A stretch of 64,000 nucleotides of DNA from positions 1,984,001 through 2,048,000 of the forward strand of contig NZ_CBDCGN010000002.1 in the NCBI RefSeq assembly GCF_965216805.1. Reading direction: 5' to 3'. The stretch comes from Panacagrimonas sp965216805. Its GTDB lineage: Bacteria; Pseudomonadota; Gammaproteobacteria; Nevskiales; Nevskiaceae. The position numbers and the translations under genes are program-made. Shown piece by piece: positions 1 to 8,957 of the stretch. The notes under the pieces were generated by a model, which ran no database searches, was not told the DNA's origin, and saw nothing but the letters and a program-made list of their open reading frames with translations. Position 1 is the stretch's first letter; each line of letters begins with the position of its first letter.

Positions 1-476
1 GGCGGAATCATCAGGAAGGCCGGTGTCTGCAGCAGACGCAGCATCCAGTCGTCATCGGCCTCGTCAGCCTCTTCGACGCGCGCTTCGGTGTTTGCGCCCG
101 CTGCCGCCGCGCTCTGCTCCCAGGTCAGCAGCATGTCGATCAGCTGGCGGTCGATGGCGATGCAGCGCACCGGCGTCACACAGCGCGCATCGAACTCGGC
201 GGTGGGGGATGCCGGAATGCGGTGCAGCGACTCGGCAGTGCCGGACTGCAGCAGCCGGCCAGGCGCACCGCCGTGCCGACTCAGCTCGATCTGACCGGAC
301 TCCAGGAACAAGGCCTGGCCCAGCGCTTCGCCCGACTTGAACAGGAAAGCGCCAGCGGGCCGTTCGATCCAATGGGTCTTGCGTGTCAGCTCCTCGCGGG
401 TGTCGGGTCCCAACGACCCCAGAGGTACCCAACGAGCGAGGAATTCGGGCGTAATGGGCGGGATGGCGGTCGTCAT
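1..476 (-). CDS. Cyclic nucleotide-binding-domain protein, C-terminus beyond the window
   Basis: The gene reads leftwards from an ATG at 474-476 and runs off the left edge, leaving about 158 residues. The visible part resembles a CRP-type cNMP-binding fold: FLFKSGEALGQALFLESG around residues 43-60 matches the beta-strand/turn pattern of that fold. An acidic linker (EEADEADDDW) follows, and a second domain seems to begin at LLQTPAFLMIP. Xanthomonadales proteins of this layout often carry two cNMP domains or a rhodanese domain, but that part is not visible. No clear ribosome site precedes the ATG. It is divergent from dksA. Confidence 0.6.
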   Translation of the reverse strand, partial: MTTAIPPITPEFLARWVPLGSLGPDTREELTRKTHWIERPAGAFLFKSGEALGQALFLESGQIELSRHGGAPGRLLQSGTAESLHRIPASPTAEFDARCVTPVRCIAIDRQLIDMLLTWEQSAAAAGANTEARVEEADEADDDWMLRLLQTPAFLMIP

Positions 477-644
477 CGGGTGCTCGCAGACATTGAACTT
501 ATGCAAGAATCGCGGCTTGGCCATCGCCAGCCCAGGCGATGGCGTCCATCGAAGGACGATACACCCAGCCGGCCGGACTTGCGCAAGTGCCGAACAGGAT
601 CGCGGAGGGCGGCGGGCCGCTGGATTTTCACGGAGAGCATGCCA

Positions 645-1499
645 ATGGCGCAGTTGAAGGCGAAGAAGTCCGCCACTACACCCAAGAAGAAGAGCGCGAC
701 CCAGAGCGCTACAAAAAAAGCCGTCGCCAAGCCGGTCGGCAAGAGCGCTGCCAGGAAGGGTCCGGCCAAGACCGCGAAACCGGCAGTCGTCAAAAAGAAA
801 AAGCCGGCAGCGAAAGCTGCGGGTGCCAAGCCGGTCAAACCGGCAGCGAAAAAGCCGGCAGCCAAGGCGTCCCCCAAGAAAGCGACCGCCAAACCCGTCA
901 CCCGGGCAGCCGCCAAGCCCGCACGGAAGATCGCCGCGGCGCCCAAGCCCGGTAAGCCCAAAGCCCCGCGCAGGGCGGTAGCCGCCAGCCACCGGCCGCA
1001 GTCGGCAGCGGTGGCGGTGCAGCCGCGTCCGGCCAAGGCCGCCGCGGCGGGGACGCCGAGCAAGCGCAAGACGCCCGCGCCGCAGACCGGGCCGCTGACC
1101 GAGGAGATGCTGCGCAAGGCGCCGGAGTCGGATTACATGAGCGATGCCCAGCTCAGCTTCTTCCAGGAGCGCCTGTTGCAGATGCGCAACGAGGTTCTCA
1201 CCCGGGAACTGGACGTGAAGGAGCGCCTGCACCAGCGGGAAGTGTTCGCCGATCCGGCCGACCGCGCCAGCGCCGAGGAAGAGCACTGGCTGGACCTGCG
1301 CCTGCGCGAGCGCGAGTCGCTGCTGCTGAAGAAGATCGACGACTCGCTGCGGCGTATCCGCGACAAGGAGTACGGTTACTGCGAGAAAACCGGCGAAGCC
1401 ATCGGCATCGCGCGCCTGCTGGCGCGACCGACTGCGACGGTCTGCGTGGACATCAAGGGCCAGAACGAGCGTGCCGAGTCGCAATACCGGGACCGCTAG
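645..1499 (+). CDS. dksA: DksA-type RNA polymerase-binding transcription factor with long basic N-terminal extension
   Basis: The 284-residue product binds the RNA polymerase secondary channel and adjusts initiation with ppGpp. Residues 1 to about 155 are a Lys/Ala/Pro-rich, histone-H1-like tail (repeats such as KKPAAKA). The DksA core follows, with the coiled-coil tip motif DPADRAS that holds the two essential Asp residues and Ala. The zinc-finger region keeps only two of four cysteines (CEKT and CVDI replace CxxC pairs), as in zinc-independent DksA2-like proteins. The start at 645 is chosen because GGAGAG at 632-637 lies 7 bases upstream; an ATG at 639 is too close. A longer in-frame reading upstream overlaps the divergent gene and is rejected. 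Confidence 0.9.
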   Translation: MAQLKAKKSATTPKKKSATQSATKKAVAKPVGKSAARKGPAKTAKPAVVKKKKPAAKAAGAKPVKPAAKKPAAKASPKKATAKPVTRAAAKPARKIAAAPKPGKPKAPRRAVAASHRPQSAAVAVQPRPAKAAAAGTPSKRKTPAPQTGPLTEEMLRKAPESDYMSDAQLSFFQERLLQMRNEVLTRELDVKERLHQREVFADPADRASAEEEHWLDLRLRERESLLLKKIDDSLRRIRDKEYGYCEKTGEAIGIARLLARPTATVCVDIKGQNERAESQYRDR

Positions 1500-1519
1500 G
1501 CGCCAGTCCCCCGCAGCAA

Positions 1520-1550
1520 ATCAGGCCGGCATGTTGCCGGCCTGATAGTT
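1520..1550 (+). terminator. Intrinsic-type terminator after dksA
   Basis: A perfect 12-bp stem (ATCAGGCCGGCA at 1520-1531, its complement at 1535-1546) with a 3-base loop sits 20 bases after the dksA stop. It is followed by AGTTT, so the U-tract is short. It may serve both dksA and the convergent LysR gene. Confidence 0.7.
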
Positions 1551-1679
1551 TCCGCCGGCGTTGTGCGCCGGAACCGCCCGTCGTCTTGCCCGCCGACCCG
1601 CTGCCGATCGATCGCCGGCATGCTGATCGCGCCCGACTCGACCGGTCCGGTTCGGCCCTCTTCGCCGCGGCTACGATCA

Positions 1680-2582
1680 TCACCGCCGGGCCCGGAACTC
1701 CGCCGCCGCCTGCCTCAATACCGTTGCGAGGTTGTCTGCCAGCACGCTGCGCCGGTCACGAGCGCGCAAGATGCCGATTTCGATCGTCGCGCGGCCACCG
1801 CGCAGGCGACGGTACTGCGCCCCGGTCCGTTCGAGCTTGCGCACCGACGACGGCACCAGCGCAAACCCCATGCCGCAAGCGACCAGACTGATGACGGTCT
1901 GCATCTGTCGCGCCTGTTGGGTGACGCGCGGGGCGAAGCCGGCGTCGCGACAACGATCAAGGATGAGGTCGTGCAGACCCGGCGCGATCTCCCTCGGTGG
2001 CAGTACAAAGCTCTCCTGCGCAAGGCTCGCCAGGTCCACCGGCCGGTCGCCCGCGATCAGCCGGTGTCCGGCAGGTGCGGCCAGGATCAGCTCCTCGGTT
2101 TGCACCCGCTCGAAATCCAGATCCGGTTCGCGTAGCGGTCCCAGCGCGATTCCCACGTCCAGCCGGGCGGACCGCAGTTCCCTGACCTGGGCGTCCGTGG
2201 TCAGCTCGTGCAGTTGCAGGTCGACCGCCGGGTAGCGAGACCGGAATGCCTTTACGGTCGACGGCAGGATGCCGTAGTCGGCGATCGATACGAAGCCGAT
2301 GCTCAACGTGCCGATGTCGCCACGACCGGCCTGCACAGCCTTGTGCCTGGCCAGATCCAGCCGTGCCAGCATCGCCCGCGCCTCGTCATAAAAGACCTCG
2401 CCCGCAGCGGTGAGGGCCACGCCGCGGGGACTGCGCTCGAACAGCCGGGTGCCGATCTCCTGTTCGAGGGACTTGATCTGGGTCGACAGCGGCGGTTGCG
2501 AAATATGCAACCGCAGCGCGGCGGCCGAGAAGCTGCGCGCCTCGGCCACGGCGACGAAATACTTCAGCTGCCGCAGTTCCAC
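1680..2582 (-). CDS. LysR-family transcriptional regulator divergent from ilvD
   Basis: The 300-residue product has a typical N-terminal winged helix (LRQLKYFVAVAEARSFSAAA, then HISQPPLSTQIKSLEQ) and a periplasmic-binding-protein-like effector domain. The GTG at 2580-2582 gives the standard LysR N-terminus VELRQLKYF; upstream in-frame codons run through the operator. It is transcribed away from ilvD, so control of ilvD and of itself is the natural inference. The ligand is unknown. An inverted repeat with LysR-box spacing lies in the shared promoter region. Confidence 0.85.
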   Translation of the reverse strand: MELRQLKYFVAVAEARSFSAAALRLHISQPPLSTQIKSLEQEIGTRLFERSPRGVALTAAGEVFYDEARAMLARLDLARHKAVQAGRGDIGTLSIGFVSIADYGILPSTVKAFRSRYPAVDLQLHELTTDAQVRELRSARLDVGIALGPLREPDLDFERVQTEELILAAPAGHRLIAGDRPVDLASLAQESFVLPPREIAPGLHDLILDRCRDAGFAPRVTQQARQMQTVISLVACGMGFALVPSSVRKLERTGAQYRRLRGGRATIEIGILRARDRRSVLADNLATVLRQAAAEFRARR

Positions 2583-2603
2583 TATCTGATATCCATATAG
2601 AGA

Positions 2604-2624
2604 CCTAACGAATATAGTATTAGG
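2604..2624. promoter_or_regulatory. Candidate LysR operator between the LysR gene and ilvD
   Basis: CCTAA at 2604-2608 and TTAGG at 2620-2624 form a perfect inverted repeat with an 11-base AT-rich centre, matching LysR-box dyad geometry. It lies 22 bases before the LysR start and about 80 bases before ilvD in an unusually AT-rich stretch. Confidence 0.5.
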
Positions 2625-2701
2625 CGATATACCCGGGGCGCTACACACTGCAGGTCTGGTGGCGCCCCGCTGGCGCCTCGCAACCCTCCAGGAGCGCGCC
2701 C

Positions 2702-4558
2702 ATGCCCACCCTGCGTTCGTACACCAGTACCGCCGGCCGTAACATGGCCGGGGCCCGCGCGCTGTGGCGTGCCACCGGCATGAAGGATGCCGATTTCGGC
2801 AAGCCCATCATCGCCGTCGCCAATTCCTTCACCCAGTTCGTGCCCGGCCATGTACATCTGCAGCCCCTGGGGCAGTTGATCGTCGAGGAGATCGAGCGCG
2901 CCGGCGGCGTCGGCAAGGAGTTCAACACCATCGCGGTGGACGACGGCATCGCCATGGGACACGACGGCATGCTCTACAGCCTGCCGTCGCGAGACCTGAT
3001 CGCCGACAGCGTGGAGTTCATGTGCAATGCGCACACGGTCGACGCCCTGGTGTGCATCTCCAACTGCGACAAGATCACCCCGGGCATGCTGATGGCGGCG
3101 ATGCGCCTGAACATCCCGACCGTGTTCGTCTCCGGTGGTCCGATGGAAGCCGGCCGTACCCGGCAAGGGAGCGACACGATAACCCTGGACCTGGTGGATG
3201 CCATCGTGGCGGCTGCCGATCAAGGGGTGAGCGATGCCGAGGTGGATCGGATCGAGCGCTCGGCCTGTCCAACCTGCGGGTCCTGCTCGGGCATGTTCAC
3301 CGCCAATTCGATGAACTGCCTGACCGAGGCGCTGGGTCTCGCACTGCCGGGAAACGGCTCGCTGCTGGCGACCCACGCCGACCGCGAGCACCTGTTCCGG
3401 CGCGCCGGTCGCGAGGTCGTCGAGCTTGCCCGGCGCTACTACCGCGACGGCGACCGGCGCGCCTTGCCGCGCGACATCGCCTGCAAGGCCGCATTCGAGA
3501 ACGCCATGTCGCTGGACATCGCGATGGGCGGATCGAGCAACACGGTGCTGCACCTGCTGGCCGCAGCACAGGAAGGGGAGATCGATTTCCGGCTGGCGGA
3601 TATCGACCGTCTGTCCCGCCGGGTACCGACGCTGTGCAAGGTGGCGCCGTCCAGCAATTTTCATCTGGAGGACGTGCATCGCGCCGGTGGCGTGATGGCC
3701 ATCCTGGGCGAACTGGACCGCGCCGGCTTGCTGGATACCCGCGTGCCGACCGTACACAGCGCCAGCCTGGCGGACGCGCTGCAGGCCTGGGACGTGTTGC
3801 GCACAGCGGATCCGCAAGTGCAGCAGTTCTATCGGGCGGCTCCGGCCGGCGTGGCCAGCCAGCGGGCGTTCTCGCAGGAGTGCCGCTACCCGCAGCTCGA
3901 CAAGGACCGCGCGGGCGGCTGTATCCGTTCGGTTGCGTCCGCCTACAGTCCCGACGGCGGGCTGGCGGTGTTGCACGGCAACCTCGCCGAGCGCGGCTGC
4001 ATCGTGAAGACTGCGGGAATCCAGGCAGAGCTGCTCCGCTTTCGCGGCCCGGCGGTGATATTCGAGAGCCAGGAGGCAGCCGTCGCGGGAATACTTGACG
4101 GCAAGGTCAAGGCGGGCGATGTGGTGATCGTGCGCTACGAAGGTCCACGGGGCGGGCCGGGCATGCAGGAAATGCTGTATCCCACCAGCTACCTGAAATC
4201 GAAGGGCCTGCACAGGTGCTGCGCACTGATCACCGACGGACGCTTTTCCGGCGGCAGTGCGGGCCTGTCGATAGGCCACGTCTCGCCTGAAGCCGCCGAG
4301 GGCGGCGACATTGCACTGATCGAGTGCGGCGATCTCATCCTGATCGACATCCCGGCGCGCACGATCCGCATCGAGGTCGACGACGCGGAGCTGATGCGTC
4401 GGCGCCGGGTCCGTGGCGCCGGCCCGTGGCGGCCGGCCATCGCACGTCCGCGGCGGGTCAGCGCAGCCTTGCAGGCCTACGCTGTGCTTGCCACCAGCGC
4501 CGACCGCGGCGCGGTACGCGACTGCCAAAGCCTGCGCGCTGCATTCGGAAGCAACTGA
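2702..4558 (+). CDS. ilvD: Dihydroxy-acid dehydratase
   Basis: This enzyme converts 2,3-dihydroxyisovalerate (and the isoleucine analogue) to the 2-keto acid in branched-chain amino-acid synthesis. The product is 618 residues, against about 616 in E. coli. The Fe-S ligand motifs are visible: SNCDKITPGM and CPTCGSCSGMFTANSMNCL. The conserved C-terminal active-site motif ITDGRFSGG is present. An AGGAG sequence precedes the ATG at 2702. It is divergent from the LysR gene and separate from the other ilv genes further right. Confidence 0.95.
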   Translation: MPTLRSYTSTAGRNMAGARALWRATGMKDADFGKPIIAVANSFTQFVPGHVHLQPLGQLIVEEIERAGGVGKEFNTIAVDDGIAMGHDGMLYSLPSRDLIADSVEFMCNAHTVDALVCISNCDKITPGMLMAAMRLNIPTVFVSGGPMEAGRTRQGSDTITLDLVDAIVAAADQGVSDAEVDRIERSACPTCGSCSGMFTANSMNCLTEALGLALPGNGSLLATHADREHLFRRAGREVVELARRYYRDGDRRALPRDIACKAAFENAMSLDIAMGGSSNTVLHLLAAAQEGEIDFRLADIDRLSRRVPTLCKVAPSSNFHLEDVHRAGGVMAILGELDRAGLLDTRVPTVHSASLADALQAWDVLRTADPQVQQFYRAAPAGVASQRAFSQECRYPQLDKDRAGGCIRSVASAYSPDGGLAVLHGNLAERGCIVKTAGIQAELLRFRGPAVIFESQEAAVAGILDGKVKAGDVVIVRYEGPRGGPGMQEMLYPTSYLKSKGLHRCCALITDGRFSGGSAGLSIGHVSPEAAEGGDIALIECGDLILIDIPARTIRIEVDDAELMRRRRVRGAGPWRPAIARPRRVSAALQAYAVLATSADRGAVRDCQSLRAAFGSN

Positions 4559-4745
4559 TTCGGCGCCTGCCGATGCCGCCATCGCCAATCCCCTGGTAGC
4601 CGGATCGGACGCCGGTCTCAGCCGTTCATGCGTGCGGTATCGCGCAATCAGGGTGACCCCGCAGCGGGGTCCTGCAGAGTCCGGCTTGTGAGGTGGCTGC
4701 GACATCGCGACCATGTCGGTCTGCCCTGCACACGAGCTCCCAGCG

Positions 4746-6047
4746 ATGTTCGATATTTCCCCCCGTGTCCGCGAATACCAGCACCGGCTGCAGGATTTCA
4801 TGGCGGCGCACATCTATCCCAACGAGCGGCGTTACTACCGCGAGTCGGAAATCCACGGTCCCTGGGGCGTGCAGCCGGTGGTGGAGGAACTCAAGCCGCT
4901 GGCGCGCGAGCACGGGCTGTGGAACCTGTTCTACAGCCATGAATCCGGGCTCAACAATTTCGAATACGCACCCTTGTGCGAAATCATGGGCCGATCCCTG
5001 CTGGCACCGGAAGTATTCAACTGCTCGGCGCCCGACACCGGCAACATGGAGACCCTCGCGCGCTTTGGTACGCCGGAGCAGAAAGCACGCTGGTTGCAGC
5101 CGCTGCTGGCTGGCGAGATCCGTTCCTCGTTCGCTATGACCGAGCCCGATGTGGCGTCATCGGACGCCACCAATATCGGCAGCCATATCCGCCGCGACGG
5201 CGACGAGTACGTCATCAACGGCCGCAAGTGGTATACCACCGGCGCCACCGACCCGCGCTGCCAGATCATCATCTTCATGGGCAAGACCGATCCCGACAGC
5301 GCCGACAAGCATCGGCAGCAATCGATGATCCTGGTGCCCAAGGACACCCCGGGCATCCGCGTGCTGCGACCGCTGCCGGTGTTCGGGTTCTACGGCGTGC
5401 CGGATCGGGCTTCCGAGGTGGTGTTCGAGAACGTGCGGGTGCCGGTGTCCAACGTGCTGCTGGGCGAGGGGCGTGGTTTCGAGATTGCCCAGGGTCGTCT
5501 GGGGCCCGGCCGCATCCATCACTGCATGCGCCTGATCGGCATGTGCGAACGGGTGCTGGAGCGACTGTGCCGGCGTGCCGAATCGCGCTCCGCCTTCGGC
5601 CGAGCGGTGGCGCAGCAGACGGTGACCCTGGAACGCATCGCCGAGGCCCGCATCGCCATCGAGCAGACCCGTCTGCTCACGCTCAAGGCGGCCTATATGA
5701 TGGACACCGTCGGCAACAAGGAAGCGAAAGCCGAGATCGCCATGATCAAGGTCGCTGCGCCGCTGACGGCTTGCAGGATCGTCGACTGGGCGATGCAGGT
5801 GTTCGGCGGCGGCGGCACCAGCAACGATCATTTCCTGACTGCCGCCTATGCCACCGCACGCCTGCTGCGCCTGGCCGACGGCCCCGACGAAGTGCACCGC
5901 AACCAGATCGGCAAGCTGGAACTACGGCGCCATGCACAGACCGACCCTGCCTACACCGGCGGTGGCGGCGAGGTGTTGTCGGCCGATCAGGCCGAGCTCG
6001 AGTACGCCCATCTGCGGCCGGGCAGCGCGAGCTACCTCTGGGGCTAG
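4746..6047 (+). CDS. Acyl-CoA dehydrogenase family protein
   Basis: The 433-residue product is a FAD-dependent acyl-CoA dehydrogenase, closest in style to the ACAD10/11 type. An N-terminal helical domain is followed by the beta-domain motif FAMTEPDVASSDATNI, a gap, and the C-terminal helical domain ending with DGPDEVHRNQIGKLEL. The ATG at 4746 begins the usual MFDISPRVREYQ start. An in-frame ATG at 4713 would add 11 residues of poor homology. The stop overlaps the last codon of the convergent crotonase gene by 4 bases, so the two probably share a fatty-acid or acyl-CoA degradation role. Confidence 0.88.
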   Translation: MFDISPRVREYQHRLQDFMAAHIYPNERRYYRESEIHGPWGVQPVVEELKPLAREHGLWNLFYSHESGLNNFEYAPLCEIMGRSLLAPEVFNCSAPDTGNMETLARFGTPEQKARWLQPLLAGEIRSSFAMTEPDVASSDATNIGSHIRRDGDEYVINGRKWYTTGATDPRCQIIIFMGKTDPDSADKHRQQSMILVPKDTPGIRVLRPLPVFGFYGVPDRASEVVFENVRVPVSNVLLGEGRGFEIAQGRLGPGRIHHCMRLIGMCERVLERLCRRAESRSAFGRAVAQQTVTLERIAEARIAIEQTRLLTLKAAYMMDTVGNKEAKAEIAMIKVAAPLTACRIVDWAMQVFGGGGTSNDHFLTAAYATARLLRLADGPDEVHRNQIGKLELRRHAQTDPAYTGGGGEVLSADQAELEYAHLRPGSASYLWG

Positions 6048-6838
6048 CTGAACCTGGAGAAGTCCGGTTTGCGCTTCTGCAGAAAGGCGCCGATGGCCTC
6101 CTGCGCCTCGGGCTGCGACAACATCGGCACGAAGTGAAAGGCCTCCAGCGGGATCGCCTCGGCAACAGTGCTGTCGGTCCAGCGCTTCATCAGGCGCTTG
6201 GTGGTGCGCAGGGCCTTGGGCGGTTGCTGGGCCAGGCGTTGCGCGCGCTCCAGCGCACGCGCCTCGACCGCGTCGTCATCCAGCACCTCGTTGACCAGAC
6301 CGCACTCGCGAGCGTGCCTGGCGGTGAACGGCTCGCCGAACAGCACCAGTTCCATTGCCTTGGAATGACCCATGATGCGCGGCATCAGATACGTCGAGGC
6401 GTATTCCGGCACGATGCCGATGTTGACGAAGGGCAGGGTGAAGCGTGCGCCCTCACTGGCGTAAATGAGGTCGCAGTGCAGCAGCATCGTTACGCCCACG
6501 CCGATGGCCAGTCCATTCACCGCGGCCACTGCGGGTTTGGGGAACGCAGCCAGCGCATTCATGAAACGGATCACCGCCGAGTCGCCGCCACCGCCGCCGG
6601 TGCTGGCCACTTTCATGAAATCCACCATGTCGTTGCCGGCACAGAACGCCCCCGGCACTCCGGCGATCAGCAGCACGCGCACCGCCGGATCGTCAGCCGC
6701 AGCGTTGATGGAATCCGCCAGGCGGCTGTACATGGCCTGGGTCAGCGCGTTCTTCTTTTCGGCGCGGTTGAGACGCAGGGTAAGAACGCCGTGGTCGCGG
6801 GAGATCAGCAGGGTGGAATCAGCCGTTGCTTCGGACAT
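6044..6838 (-). CDS. Crotonase-superfamily protein, enoyl-CoA isomerase-like rather than hydratase
   Basis: The 264-residue product has the crotonase oxyanion-hole motifs GAFCAGND (63-70) and VNGLAIGVGV (108-116). Both glutamates used by enoyl-CoA hydratases are absent: the positions correspond to Thr117 and Phe137. A glutamate is present at position 145 in GIVPEYAST, where delta3-delta2-enoyl-CoA isomerases carry their catalytic Glu. The substitutions are seen directly; isomerase activity is inferred. It converges on the acyl-CoA dehydrogenase gene. Confidence 0.8.
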   Translation of the reverse strand: MSEATADSTLLISRDHGVLTLRLNRAEKKNALTQAMYSRLADSINAAADDPAVRVLLIAGVPGAFCAGNDMVDFMKVASTGGGGGDSAVIRFMNALAAFPKPAVAAVNGLAIGVGVTMLLHCDLIYASEGARFTLPFVNIGIVPEYASTYLMPRIMGHSKAMELVLFGEPFTARHARECGLVNEVLDDDAVEARALERAQRLAQQPPKALRTTKRLMKRWTDSTVAEAIPLEAFHFVPMLSQPEAQEAIGAFLQKRKPDFSRFS

Positions 6839-6916
6839 GCGTTTACCGGTGGGGTGGAGGACCCGCCGATTCTAGCGAAGCTGCAGGGGTAATCCCGGTA
6901 GCCGGGCGCCGGACCT

Positions 6917-8758
6917 TCAGAACAGGTCGGCCTTGTCAGTCTTGTCGGCTGCCTTGGACGTGCGTCCCGCAATCCATTCGCCGGTGATCATCTGGTCGTA
7001 GCTCATGCCGGGACCGACCATGGGGTAGACCGAGGCCATGGGATCGATCACCACTTCCAGGAAAGCCGGACCGGGGAAATCGATGAAGGCTTTGACCACA
7101 GCGGCCAGCTCGGCCCTGTCGGCGACGCGACGGGCAAACTCGAAACCGTCGGCCTCGGCCGCCTTGACGAAGTCCTTGCGGTGCAAGCTCTTGTCGGATC
7201 CCGAATAGCGCGAATCGAAGAACAGCCGCTGCCACTGCTTGACCATGCCGTCGCCGAAGTTGTTCAGCACCACGATCTTGACCGGCAGGTTGTAGGTGGT
7301 GGCGGTTTCCAGCTCGCCCAGATTCATGCGGATCGAGGCATCGCCGTCGATATCGATGACGATGCGGTCCTTGCGGGCGAAGGCGGCGCCGATCGCCGCC
7401 GGCAGGCCGAAACCCATGGTGCCCATCGACCCCGAGGTCAGCCACAGGCGCGGCTCGGCAAAGTCGAAATACTGGCAGGCCCACATCTGATGCTGGCCCA
7501 CGCCGGTCGAGACCACCGCTTTGCCCCGGGTGAGCTGGTTGATCTCCTGGATGACGGCGTGCGGCTGAATCGATTGCCCACCGCGCTCGTAGTTCATCGC
7601 ATGCGTCTGCTTGAGCTGCGCGATATGGGCGTGCCATTCGGCGTAATCGGGCTTGAAGCCGCGATTGTGCAGGTAGTCGGACAGCGCGGTCAGGGCCTGA
7701 TTCAGGTCGCCCAGGTGGTGCCAGTCGACGCGCTTGACCTTGCCGATCTCGGCCGGGTCGACGTCGAAATGGGCGATGTGCCGAGCATTGGGCGCGAACT
7801 TGGCCGGCACCCCGGCGACGCGATCGTCGAAGCGCGCGCCGACCGCGATCAGGAAATCGCAGTCTTCCACCGCGTAATTGGCGAACGCGGTCCCGTGCAT
7901 GCCCAGCATCTGCAGCGATAAGCGATCGGTGGTGTCGACCGCGCCGATGCCCATCAGGGTGGTGGTGACCGGAATGCCGAAACTTTGCGCCAATGTGCGC
8001 AGCGCATCCGACGCATTGCCGTTGATGACCCCGCCACCCGCGTAGATCAGCGGTCGCCTGGCCTGCAGCAGCAGCTCGTAGAACTGACCGGTGCCGGCGG
8101 GTCCAAGGCGGTTGGACTCCAGTTGGCGCAGGCGTGCCCGGTAACCGGGCAGGGGCAGCGTGCCGTGACCGGCATAACGGCCGGACCAGTTCTGCACGTC
8201 CTTGGGAATATCCACCACCACCGGCCCGGGGCGGCCGCTGCGCGCGATCTCGAACGCCGAACGCATCGTCGCTTCCAGCTTGCTGGCGTCGGTGACCAGA
8301 AACACGTGTTTCGCGGCCGCGCCCATGATGGTGCTGACCGGGGCTTCCTGGAACCCGTCGGAGCCGATGGCCGCGGTGGGCACCTGCCCGCAGATCACCA
8401 CGATGGGAATCGAATCGGCCATGCAGTCGCGGACCGGGGTCACCGTGTTGGTGGCACCGGGGCCGGAGGTCACCAGACAGACGCCCACCTTGCCTGACGC
8501 GCGCGCGTAACCCGCGGCCATGAAGCCCGCCGCCTGTTCGTTGGCTGGCACGATCAGCGGCATCGGATCGGCTCCGTCGGCGCTGCGGTGCGCGTTGTTA
8601 TGACGGAACACGGCGTCGTAGGTCGGCAGGATGGCGCCGCCGGAATAGCCGAAAATGACGTCGACTCCTTCGTCCGCCAGGACCTGCACCACGATCTCCG
8701 CGCCCGTGAGCGTGGTACCGGCGAAGGAGGAGATCGGAGTGGGGTTGGCAGCGTTCAT
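6917..8758 (-). CDS. ilvG: Acetolactate synthase, large (catalytic) subunit
   Basis: This ThDP- and FAD-dependent enzyme condenses pyruvate with pyruvate or 2-ketobutyrate, the first common step to valine, leucine and isoleucine. The 613-residue product shows the N-terminal FGYSGGAILP motif, the ThDP glutamate in ANEQAAGF, SGPGATN, and the ThDP-binding DGDASIRMN...LNNFGDG region. The ATG at 8756-8758 begins about 20 residues before the conserved TGAEIVVQVLADEGV. The regulatory subunit gene is divergent rather than downstream. The symbol ilvB or ilvI would be equally defensible. Confidence 0.93.
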   Translation of the reverse strand: MNAANPTPISSFAGTTLTGAEIVVQVLADEGVDVIFGYSGGAILPTYDAVFRHNNAHRSADGADPMPLIVPANEQAAGFMAAGYARASGKVGVCLVTSGPGATNTVTPVRDCMADSIPIVVICGQVPTAAIGSDGFQEAPVSTIMGAAAKHVFLVTDASKLEATMRSAFEIARSGRPGPVVVDIPKDVQNWSGRYAGHGTLPLPGYRARLRQLESNRLGPAGTGQFYELLLQARRPLIYAGGGVINGNASDALRTLAQSFGIPVTTTLMGIGAVDTTDRLSLQMLGMHGTAFANYAVEDCDFLIAVGARFDDRVAGVPAKFAPNARHIAHFDVDPAEIGKVKRVDWHHLGDLNQALTALSDYLHNRGFKPDYAEWHAHIAQLKQTHAMNYERGGQSIQPHAVIQEINQLTRGKAVVSTGVGQHQMWACQYFDFAEPRLWLTSGSMGTMGFGLPAAIGAAFARKDRIVIDIDGDASIRMNLGELETATTYNLPVKIVVLNNFGDGMVKQWQRLFFDSRYSGSDKSLHRKDFVKAAEADGFEFARRVADRAELAAVVKAFIDFPGPAFLEVVIDPMASVYPMVGPGMSYDQMITGEWIAGRTSKAADKTDKADLF

Positions 8759-8795
8759 GGTGCTTCGGACGTCGGGAGATTCGGAAAAGACGCGC

Positions 8796-8804
8796 CTTAT
8801 AGCA
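8796..8804 (-). promoter_or_regulatory. Extended -10 promoter element for ilvG
   Basis: On the minus strand the sequence reads TGCTATAAG, an extended -10 element. It places transcription start about 30 bases before the ilvG ATG. No convincing -35 lies 17 bases upstream. No leader peptide rich in Val, Leu or Ile codons was found between it and ilvG. Confidence 0.4.
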
Positions 8805-8893
8805 CATCGCCTCCGGCGTACGGCGGCGGGGTGGGGTCCGCTCCGCGCGCCCGGCTGTGGGTACCCGCCGGCCATCAAGGACGAATGCCCGGG

Positions 8894-8922
8894 TTGCCTG
8901 CGACCGCCGTCGCCATTAAAGT
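8894..8922 (+). promoter_or_regulatory. Sigma-70-type promoter for the ilvH-ilvC operon
   Basis: TTGCCT at 8894-8899 and TAAAGT at 8917-8922 are separated by exactly 17 bases. Transcription would begin near 8929, giving a leader of about 30 bases before the ilvH TTG. Confidence 0.5.
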
Positions 8923-8957
8923 CGCGCGCCTTTCCACCCCCAAGACGACCGCCGCGC

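Noticed and set aside
222..644. An upstream extension of the dksA frame
   Set aside because: It overlaps the divergent cNMP-binding gene, shows no homology, and a good ribosome site supports the start at 645.
8759..8957. An ilv leader peptide between ilvG and ilvH
   Set aside because: No short frame rich in Val, Leu or Ile codons with a start was found on either strand.
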